From Cristatella mucedo (taxonomy: Eukaryota > Bryozoa > Phylactolaemata > Cristatellidae), in contig WPIO01000009.1 in the NCBI GenBank assembly GCA_009760855.2, positions 5,462,001 through 5,526,000 on the forward strand: a DNA stretch of 64,000 nt, read 5' to 3'. Position numbers and translations under genes: made by a program. Positions 1 through 7,989 of this stretch are shown piece by piece. Numbering within the stretch: the first letter of the stretch is position 1; each line of letters starts with the position of its first letter. Under the pieces are notes generated by a model. It saw only the letters and a program-made list of their open reading frames with translations, did no database searches and had not been told where the DNA came from.

Positions 1-185
1 TTCAACATCGATGGATAGAACAGATGGTATAAAAAGATATTTTTCTCCATTTGTTTCAGAAGTTTAAATCTTCCAATCCATAGTCTCTTTAATCAACTCT
101 TCTGGTATATCAAAAACCTTTCCTGCATCTATCTCTTTCATTATGTGTTTAGTTCTATTTTTTTAGAGTAAGTTTCAGACCTCAT
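1..185 (-). pseudogene. Small AT-rich ORF remnant of the viral-type island, runs off the left edge
   Basis: Read on the minus strand from the ATG at 185, a lysine/glutamate-rich reading (start MRSETYSKKIELNT) meets a TAA. Coding-like sequence resumes in another frame (MKEIDAGKVFDIPEELI), is cut by another TAA, and continues to base 1. Composition and strand match the neighbouring small ORFs of the AT-rich island. I do not recognise a family. It is probably a decayed ORF of the element that carries the DNA polymerase remnant, and its end lies outside the window. Confidence 0.4.
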
Positions 186-199
186 ACTATTTATTTTTT

Positions 200-448
200 C
201 TATTGCAAGTTTTTAAGGAACTCTTCAAAGATTGAACTATCTCTAACTTTAGTGAATATATTTGCTGTTTTTGGTTCAGAGTGATTGATTCTAAGTGTTT
301 TATATTCAAATGCTAGTTTTACAGCATTTAACAAAGTTGATCTGATGTCTTCTATTCTACCCATTGGATAAGAACAGATTTTAAAGTTTGAGTACTGTTG
401 ACCTTGTAATTTTTCAAGACAGTCTTTACTCCTTGTCTCAACACTCAT
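200..448 (-). CDS. Small hypothetical protein of the AT-rich island (82 aa)
   Basis: An uninterrupted 82-codon minus-strand ORF starts at ATG 448 (MSVETRSKDCLEKLQGQQYS) and stops before 200. The run CLEKLQGQ resembles CLQKLKGQ of the 880-1149 ORF, so the two may share ancestry. No signal peptide, membrane segment or known domain is visible. The ATG follows an ATATATAAAAA stretch, as it does in neighbouring ORFs. The open frame in such AT-rich DNA suggests a true or recently lost gene. No function can be assigned. Confidence 0.45.
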   Translation of the reverse strand: MSVETRSKDCLEKLQGQQYSNFKICSYPMGRIEDIRSTLLNAVKLAFEYKTLRINHSEPKTANIFTKVRDSSIFEEFLKNLQ

Positions 449-475
449 TTTTTATATATTGTTTTCATTTTTTAT

Positions 476-838
476 TTAAACAGTGCTTGGATCAGGTTGT
501 GCCGCTAGTGCTGCCTCAGCGGCTTTTTGTTTACCACTCATACCATCACTAATACTTTGAAGAACTGCATGACACTCATCTTTAACAATTCCAGAGATAT
601 ATAATCCAGAGATATATAATATATATCCTATATTTCTTATCATCTTATCACACTCTTCCATTTGATCATGAAGATCACAAATTTTAATTAAATCTGCAAT
701 AGCCGACTCAGGTAATTGAGCAATATAAGAATATAGACTGATTTTCATATGATCTCCATAAGACCTAAATCTTTCAATGCAAACATAATAAGCAGCATTC
801 TTATCAGTGTCACAACAGAGGATTCTTGCAATATCCAT
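476..838 (-). CDS. Small hypothetical protein, MDIARIL paralogue (120 aa)
   Basis: An open minus-strand ORF starts at ATG 838. Its N-terminus (MDIARILCCDTDKNAAYYVC) parallels the next ORF upstream (MDVSRILSCEQSREMAIKIC): both start MDxxRILxC and later carry an IxDLI/ILVxICDxxD segment. The two therefore look like tandem duplicates. The product looks mostly helical with many Cys/His/Asp residues, no membrane segment and no recognised domain. It contains a local near-duplication (YISGLYISGIV). An AT-rich leader of about 40 bp separates it from the previous ORF. Function unknown; probably an accessory gene of the element that carries the polymerase. Confidence 0.5.
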   Translation of the reverse strand: MDIARILCCDTDKNAAYYVCIERFRSYGDHMKISLYSYIAQLPESAIADLIKICDLHDQMEECDKMIRNIGYILYISGLYISGIVKDECHAVLQSISDGMSGKQKAAEAALAAQPDPSTV

Positions 839-879
839 TTTTTTCTCTATATGACTTATAAAATTTGTTTAATATAAAA

Positions 880-1149
880 TTAATTAATTTGTACTCCTGG
901 TTTTGTTTTTGGTGTTTTTGACTTTACTTCTAAAAGCATCTCATTTATCTTGCTACGACTTTCCATTAGTTTATCACATGTGTCACATATTTCTACAAGA
1001 ATACTAATATATGAACTATCTAGATCTGGAATAAGTTTATCAGGTGAATGATTAACAATTCTTTGATCTTGTCCTTTAAGTTTTTGAAGACAGATTTTAA
1101 TTGCCATTTCTCTAGATTGTTCACAACTTAAAATTCTTGAGACATCCAT
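880..1149 (-). CDS. Small hypothetical protein, MDVSRIL paralogue (89 aa)
   Basis: An open minus-strand ORF starts at ATG 1149, just after a TTTTATATATAGAA leader. It is paralogous to the 476-838 ORF (shared MDxxRILxC start, shared LVEICDTCD/LIKICDLHD core) but shorter, with a lysine-rich tail. The core could be a short coiled coil. No known domain was recognised. It lies in the same-strand series polymerase, acidic ORFs, MDxxRIL ORFs, with only AT-rich spacers between members, as in a compact viral or Polinton-like element. Confidence 0.5.
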   Translation of the reverse strand: MDVSRILSCEQSREMAIKICLQKLKGQDQRIVNHSPDKLIPDLDSSYISILVEICDTCDKLMESRSKINEMLLEVKSKTPKTKPGVQIN

Positions 1150-1186
1150 TTTCTATATATAAAAATGAAATTCTATTTAATTGAAA

Positions 1187-1381
1187 TTAAATCTCTTCAC
1201 CTTCAGTTTCATCTTTCATTTCATGAAGGAATTCTTCATACGATTTAACTTCATCTTCACTAAGTTCTTCGTAGTGTTTACCAAATAAAAGTTCTTCTAG
1301 ATCTACCTCTTCATCTGATTCAGTATCCATGTATGAGGAAGCTTCAGACTCGTAAAACTCAGATTCCTCTTTTCTTTCCAT
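1187..1381 (-). CDS. Small highly acidic hypothetical protein (64 aa)
   Basis: An open minus-strand ORF starts at ATG 1381 (MERKEESEFYESEASSYM). It is extremely rich in Glu/Asp and has almost no hydrophobic core. Its start resembles the broken ORF just upstream at 1392-1489 (MDRKEDF), so this is a second duplicated pair in the island. Acidic low-complexity proteins occur in many DNA viruses and elements, but no function can be read from this one. Translation in full depends on the element still being active, which the broken polymerase argues against. Confidence 0.45.
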   Translation of the reverse strand: MERKEESEFYESEASSYMDTESDEEVDLEELLFGKHYEELSEDEVKSYEEFLHEMKDETEGEEI

Positions 1382-1391
1382 TGAAAAATCT

Positions 1392-1489
1392 TAATCAGGA
1401 TCATCGATTGAGTCTTCTGAATATTCGGATTCACTATCAGAACTAGTAATTTCTACATCTGAAACTTAGAAATCTTCTTTGCGATCCAT
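1392..1489 (-). pseudogene. Broken paralogue of the acidic small ORF
   Basis: On the minus strand, ATG 1489 gives MDRKEDF, then an in-frame TAA. After it the same frame stays open and acidic (VSDVEITSSDSESEYSE) to a TAA at 1392. The MDRKED/MERKEE starts and shared Ser/Glu/Asp composition tie it to the ORF at 1187-1381. A single nonsense codon separates it from an intact reading frame. It is read as a decayed duplicate. Confidence 0.4.
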
Positions 1490-1714
1490 CCTATAATAGT
1501 AAAAATATTTTTATTAATATATATTTAATTTCTCCATTGACTTGTATAGTTATATCTCTTCCTTTATAAAAACTAGTTTTTTATCATCTTCCTTTTTCTT
1601 TTATCTGAAAATCAAACTTTCTTTACTGTTAATGGTTTAGTATTTTCAATCTTCTTTTTTGGCATCTATATCAATATTACATTTTTCACATCGTCCTGGA
1701 TTTGTACCATTGCT
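1490..1714. other. AT-rich spacer downstream of the polymerase remnant
   Basis: This holds the end of the polymerase-frame remnant, including a minus-strand stretch with two CxxC-like cysteine pairs around 1690-1720 (GRCEKCNIDID), then lysine-rich broken frames and an (AT)-rich leader. No intact ORF was found. Confidence 0.4.
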
Positions 1715-4700
1715 TAATGCTTTTGCAATCTTGCAATGTCCGTATGCGTAACTACAACATCCAGTCTAACCAGTAACGTTTTAATTCAAATGCTGATAGT
1801 GCAACTTTGTTTTATTTTACTGTATACATTATGGGTTTTTCACTTCAATCAATGATTGTTCACAAGATTTATCTACTTTAGTACTCAGACATGACTTAAA
1901 ATCTGAATGTTTTAAACTCTTATGAACTACAGTTTTATTTACTCCTTTTGTTTTTTTAGATTGTCTTATCTGTTTCCCATCTTTGTTATATCTTTCATTC
2001 ATTTCACATGCAATCCTAGTACTTCCTATTTGTTTCCCTTCCTTATCAACTTTAGTATCATCAATACAAACAGTATAAGAGTAAAGCTTTGGTCTTAAGA
2101 AAACACATTCATTTAGTGTTGCTGTTTTTATTTTATCCGTTATCTCATCTTTAAGCTTCCCAACGATCTTGTTATTACTTTTTATAACAATTTTTGCTTT
2201 CTCATCTTTCCAAAATGGATAATCATCAGGAAAAGTATTTAGATCTAGCGTTTCTGGATATTCAATAAATTCTTTATAAACATCTTCTGTAAAAACCTCC
2301 ATAACAAGTGAATTAGTATCAGTATATAATAAGGTTATCTTTGAATCATATCTTTTCTTCATCGTTAGATAATAGAATTTTTGTATTAACATCTTTGACA
2401 AATCAAGAATACAAAATCCAACATAAATAGGTTTATTAAGTGTTATTGTTTCCTTATTACTTTCTATACAAACAATGTTATTAGATAATAACTGTCTATC
2501 AACAAACCTTGGACTTCTATAAATCTTATTCATTCTAACTAAATCTTCACTTAATTCTCCATTTAACAATTCAGTGTTTTTCCTTCCACGAACATTCTGT
2601 CTTACCAAAGAATGCATTATTTAATATCTTAAAGAAGTCCTTTTCGAAATCATTCTTTGCATTATTCCTAAGCTTAGTATTGTAATCAATATATTTTTCT
2701 AGCCAATTAGACTGATCAAACTCTAATACTCTATGTATTTTTGTTAGTTCATAACCTAACTCAATACAATTCTTAAGATTGAGATAGTGTATAACATATT
2801 TTTCTTGTGATTCTAAATCTAATACTAGTTTTTCTATTGGATCACTACCTCTGTTAAATCCTTTTTGATAACTTGAATATGTATTGTTGGTTATTCGTTT
2901 GTTCTCTGGAAGTAAAGGATAATCAGAGAAATAATCATGTTTTTCTTTTGAACAATGCATATCAACTTCAAGAACATAACCTTTGTTTGATGATGTTTTA
3001 AATTTCTTAAATATCATCTTTACTCTCATTCCAGAATTGTACTTTTTGTTTTGATAAGAAATTGAAACCACCAATTGGTAAATTCTGTTTCATTGCCCAT
3101 CCATAAAGATTTTTGCATCAAAGTATAAAAGACAAGAAGTTAATTTCTTAGGATCAAAATCAATACATCTTGGATTATTTGCTTTAGCCATTTGCTTTGA
3201 AGCTTGTGTCATTCCACCATGTATTCCTTTTTCAAAGAATAAATACATATCTGGATCAGTTAATAATTCAAGAACAACATTGTATGTTTTAAACCTGCAG
3301 TCCAAGTTAATTGTGGTGTTGTTAAGAACTTTGCAGGATCTATTTCATAATGTTTAATTATTAGATCGCGAAACCTCTCAAAAACATCTGCCAAACCTAA
3401 AACATCAATCTTTAGATATAAGTCATGATAGTCTTTTAGATTCTTTATTTCAAATGCATTCCATACTTTTTTTGCATACTCTTAATCTTCTTGTGAGATA
3501 TCTCCCCTAAGACTAGAGTAAAACTTTTCAATTGAAGGTAAACTTGTTTCTTGAAATCTAGAAAAAGAATCCATGTACTCGTAAGGATAAACATCTGTTG
3601 TAGTAAGTAACGCTATCTTTTTATCATCATATTGTTTTCCTTCAAACTCATTAAAGTGTTGTCTTATTGCTGCAAATTTATCTTCAGCTTTTGATAAGTT
3701 CTTCATTAAATTATGTAAAGAACTTTGCAACAATAATTAAGAATCTCTGAAACATATATCACCGAAATCTATAGTTAAAAATCTTTCTTTATTATTAGCA
3801 ATTACTTGCTTTTTATCTTCATCGCAATTGAGTGCACTTACAATTAAATGAGAATTATACCCTCTAAGATTGTGAATGTATACTGGAAGTTTTAAGGATT
3901 TTAAAGAGATTTTTAGTTTTGAATTGCAAGAACTATGTGCTGCTCCCCTGTATTTACCAGTTAAATGACAGTGATCTAATACTTTTTTATCTTTATTTAA
4001 GAATTTTCCACATATCCAACAAGCATTTACATTATCATATTCTTTTTTCTCTTCTTCTGTCTTCGATGATTTATCATATATTTTATATCTTTTAAGCACT
4101 TTCTTAAGATCCTCTTTATTCTTTTTGAAATCTTCCTTTAATTAGATAATGAATTTATCAACACAATCAAATCCAAAAGTTTGAGTATATTGTGATACGA
4201 TTTTACTCTCATGATTTACAATTACATAAGCACCAGAGCCAGGTTTATGTTGATTAAATGATCCTTTTATTGCTTCTTCTGGATTATCAATTGAACCTAG
4301 CAAACATTCAAAGTCAGCATATGCAACAAAAGGTGCTTTAATCATTTTATTAAAATCTCTAAACATAACTAAATCACCAGTTCCATCTTTATTACTATTT
4401 GCATGTGGCATTTTTGCTTTAGATTTTCCACAATGTTCTGAATTACAATCATTAATATGAGCATCTAATTTTTCTTGTTCATAAAACCTTAAAAGAAATC
4501 TCTTACAAAATAATATAGTTCTTCCAACATCTTTACTAGTCCTACGTAAAGAATTAAAGTTATTAATAAGAACATAATGAGATTTTCCTTGATCACTATA
4601 TAAAAGAAGATCTACATGATTCTCACTTTCCTCAGAGTTAACAGTTAATGGAAATAAAGAATAAGTATATTCATAAATATTTATAGTAATATTAAATAGT

Positions 4701-5671
4701 TAAGCAAGTTTTGGAATATCCTCAACTCTAATTGGAACACTGTTATTAATACTAAATTGACTCCTCTGATCATCTTCATCATTTGTTGTAAATTATGGTT
4801 TTATTAAATGTAATATATCTGAATACTTCTCATGTAATATAACTCTTAATATATGAGTTGATTCTTTATGATGATTGGTTGGATGCAATGCTCTTAAAAC
4901 ACACCATAATGCACAATAATCATCTTCAGTATTCTTCATGTTTATGATGCACCTCTTATTTCTTAATTTTTCAGGGAGTGGAATATAAAACCCACCAATT
5001 TGAGGAGTTTATCTTGTAAACTTTGCATAAGCACTAACAATTCCTACAACTCTACATGATGAACCACCCTCATTCCAATTGTCAAGTGTCTTATTCATTA
5101 CACCGAAATGTTTTCCAATAACTGATCTGAAATGAGAAACCCTATTCAAAATTGTTGGAGAAGAACCATTACATACAGCAAAATAGTTTCACCCTTTGCA
5201 TTCTCTAATTTAATGTGAATAACATGACTCATCATTACATTACTTATGCTAGAAGGAACACTATTCATAACATCAATTAACTCTGGAGTACAATTTTCTT
5301 TGAAAGTATTAATATCTGAATCTTCTAATTTAAAACCCTCATATTCATAATCAATCTCATTACCATTAGCAGTCTTCCTCCCTAAAAACCAACCACTGGC
5401 ATCAATCTTACGAACTCGTTTTGATTCACTAAAGAAACTAGCTACCTTTCTTTTTTTTAGGAGTTATTACTTTATGAGATAATAGAGTTTCAATTAGCGA
5501 TTTGATATCATTTGCAGAAACTGGATAATGAACTATGCGAGAAGAATTGCCATACTTCTTATTAAAAGAAGGTTTAACACTAAACTGTATTTCATAAGAA
5601 GATACTAACCTTTTTGCATGTGCATTAAACGATTCGCCCTCGCGCCGTGAAAATTCTTTTTCTCAGACATC
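1715..5671 (-). pseudogene. Decayed family-B (protein-primed, virus/Polinton-type) DNA polymerase
   Basis: About 4 kb of minus-strand coding sequence is broken by several frameshifts and stops. It reads N- to C-terminal from ATG 5671 (the frame shifts in an A-rich run within the first 15 codons) to about 1715. In order I see an N-terminal region (5150-5640), the exonuclease motif with YADFE (about 4300), a Cys/His cluster CWICG...HCH...GKYRG...C like an endonuclease-VII-type insert (3910-4025), an HNLRGYNSHL exonuclease segment (3840-3890), a palm motif A-like segment with Asp (about 3110), motif B NNAFFGKT (about 2620) and motif C YTDTNSL (about 2310-2330). A C-terminal YAYGH-containing piece lies at about 1720. 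The original length would be about 1300 aa. This architecture is known from the DNA_pol_B_2 family of eukaryotic viruses and Polinton/adintovirus-like elements. The gene is dead: it has many breaks, and the second motif C Asp is Asn. Confidence 0.8.
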
Positions 5672-5811
5672 TATATTAAGGAAAGAAAATTTTATTCAAT
5701 TGAATAAAAATTACTATAGCATAAAGTTGAGTAAAGTGTGCAGAAGTTTTTATAAATCTGGAATCTGCATTTGTTGAGTAGTCGGGGGTTTATCCATTTG
5801 GTAGACACACA

Positions 5812-5879
5812 CTCGAATAGAACATTTTGTAACGAGATCGAGCAGAAGCGAGATCGAGAGAAAAAATGTTCTATTCGAG
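5812..5879. repeat. Perfect 17-bp inverted repeat (hairpin) beside the viral-type island
   Basis: Arms are 5812-5828 (CTCGAATAGAACATTTT) and 5863-5879, its exact reverse complement. The 34-nt loop contains a 10-bp direct repeat CGAGATCGAG at 5833-5842 and 5849-5858. It lies about 140 bp outside the start of the polymerase remnant, where base composition changes from AT-rich to host-like. It could be a palindromic repeat element, a replication or attachment structure of the island, or a MITE. No target duplication is evident. Confidence 0.75.
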
Positions 5880-6030
5880 GGTGAGGCTGCCAAAAGGAAA
5901 AATCACCTACTACTAACCGGCCTGGGGCGTCAGCAGTAGTCGCGTAACATCTCAACATATGCGGGGTTCATTGCGTACTAAACGAGCATTCCATGGTCAG
6001 ACCTGTTAGTGGTCGCTTCGCTTCACGGGC

Positions 6031-6051
6031 GGGGGGGGGGGGGGGGGGGGG
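6031..6051 (+). repeat. Poly-G tract (21 G)
   Basis: An uninterrupted run of 21 G. The count may be inaccurate because such runs are hard to sequence. Confidence 0.8.
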
Positions 6052-6429
6052 TTGGTGGTGGCGTCTAGACGGATACTAATTTAGAGCTAATCACTGCAGC
6101 CGCGAGCGGGCGGCGCTGTCGGTATAGAGCGCTGCTGCTCGCAGCTGAGCGGCTCGTAATAAGGCGAGAACTGCTGGCAATCAATCCATTCTTTAGGCAC
6201 CGTCTCGTACTTTGTCTCGGCTTCTCTCGGACGCTGAGATGCGCTGACGGGTGCAAGTCCCGATGAGCCCTGACGGAGGCGAAGGCGTCTATGAATGCAT
6301 CGGAATGACCATAGCCGAGTGGTAATTAGCATATACATTCGCACCGCCGGATAGCGCATGCACGAGAAACCGGTGGCGCAACCTTGACTCGCTGGGTCCT
6401 TGTGATTTTTTTTCCGTTGTGCGCTCATG

Positions 6430-6668
6430 CGTGTTGACAGTGTGCGTGTGCTACTGCTAATCCTACCATACTGCTAATCCCTTTTTATTCATTTTGACTC
6501 TGTGTGCGTGTTACCACCAACCATTTTATACATGCTGACATTGTACATGCTATCAGTAACTACATGGTCAAGCTTCCTTTACAGCACATATAAAGTTTCT
6601 AGAAAGAGATTAAGTTCTCTTGGGCGCTATGCAAATGTATTATAATAATAAGTATTATTATTATTAAT
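6430..6668 (+). mobile_element. L2-like LINE 3' end (3' UTR and tail)
   Basis: This contains the degenerate CATGCTG...CACTAACCA-type 3' UTR motifs, then the conserved tail (CTAGAAAGAGATTAAGTTCT, then GGGCGCTATGCAAATGTATT) and an ATT/ATA repeat. The same tail ends every L2-like copy in the window. No coding part is present, so it is a strongly 5'-truncated insertion. Confidence 0.7.
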
Positions 6669-6735
6669 AACACCTGGCTCAGGCACAGTGGCATGCGATG
6701 AGCCGTGATGGCACACTAGGTAAGGCGGCTGCTTT

Positions 6736-6761
6736 TCACGACCTCGGCCCCGAGGTCGTGA
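6736..6761. repeat. 12-bp perfect palindrome
   Basis: Arms TCACGACCTCGG (6736-6747) and CCGAGGTCGTGA (6750-6761) are separated by 2 nt. GAGGTCGTG is the B-box-proximal word of the tRNA-derived SINEs seen elsewhere here, so this may be two SINE fragments joined head to head. Confidence 0.6.
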
Positions 6762-7189
6762 CAAGACAAAGGGCGCAAGAGCAAAAATTCAAATGTTCAT
6801 GACAATGTAAATCGAGAGTTCTTGACAGGACCGGAATGGCGTGGCCGTCACGTGAGCCGAGCGCTGCCACTGCCTATCCTTCGGCGTCAAAACGACCGAC
6901 AAAACCGGCTAACCCTGAAGCCGGTCACCTCTGATTGTCTGTGCTACGTTTCGTTCATTCCGAATGGCGAACGTTTTAGACGTCCCGAGCAAAAGAGTAT
7001 TACAGCCAACATTACGGCCGACATTCGAATCTTCTGAAATTTTTCTGATCAAGAACCGGCAAATGCCATAATCTATGGCAAGAGGCATAACAAGCTGGCT
7101 GAACAGTTACTCAGTGGATGCTGGATGCTGCGTTTAGAACGATGGATGCTTTTACGCCACCACAAGATTTGCAGACAAGCCTACCTCTG

Positions 7190-7465
7190 CGGCAGTCGAA
7201 TAGACCGCTCTCTGTTCAGCAGGTAAGATGCTCGATCTTCAGCACCGAGGTCGTGGGCTCGAATCCTGCAATGGACGATCCCTCATTCATTGCCAACTGC
7301 AAGCGGCGTTGATAGCCACTAAGGCTCTTCTGACGCTATAAGAATGAGTCTGTTAAATGCAGCTAGTATCGTCCCCTAAAATGGCAAATGTAAAGTGAGA
7401 TTGAGTCCTCTGATGGCGCTATATCAAATTTATTACTATAATAATACTTATCAATATTATTAAGG
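7190..7465 (+). mobile_element. tRNA-derived SINE
   Basis: An A-box-like stretch (GTTCAGCAGGTAAGATGCTCG) is followed by a B box GGCTCGAATCC near 7256. A body shared with other copies comes next (ATTGCCAACTGCAAGC, then CACTAAGGCTCTTCTGACGC). At 7385-7465 there is an L2-like tail (AGTGAGATTGAGTCCTCTGA) with an ATT-rich end. It is a repeat, not a functional tRNA: acceptor stem and cloverleaf are not maintained. Confidence 0.65.
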
Positions 7466-7989
7466 CTCCTCCGCCATCGCATAAATGAGGCTTCTGAGCC
7501 AGCCAACATTTACTTCACACGTAACGTCATTTAACGTCGCGATGTCAGCCTGCTTATCGCGAACTATTTCGCAATCGGTCGGGTTGAAGGTCAACGGTCA
7601 AGCTCAAAGGGCGTAATCGCGGGGCCTTTGCACGATCGCACGGTAGCTGAGCGGCTTTGTGCATTGTCGCTCTGCTGATGTACGTTTGGACAGCATAAGC
7701 CGCGAAACTTGGGCTGGGCGTGTAGCGCACGAACGCACCACCTCGGCTGTCTTAACTTGGACATTTACGCGAAAGAACGCGACGTACGAGCCGTTGGGCA
7801 CTTAACGCACGACGCTGTCCACGCTATGAGCTCCGAATCAATTTCAATTTTTGAACGTAGCTGTGAGCGAGAGAGAGAGAATTACCCTCAGGCACTGCGG
7901 CGGCAGAGAGGCGGCGGCAAAGGCGGCTGCACTGGACGCTGCAGTACAAGTGACTCCGGCAGCCTGGGAGATTGACACAGGTCTACCAG

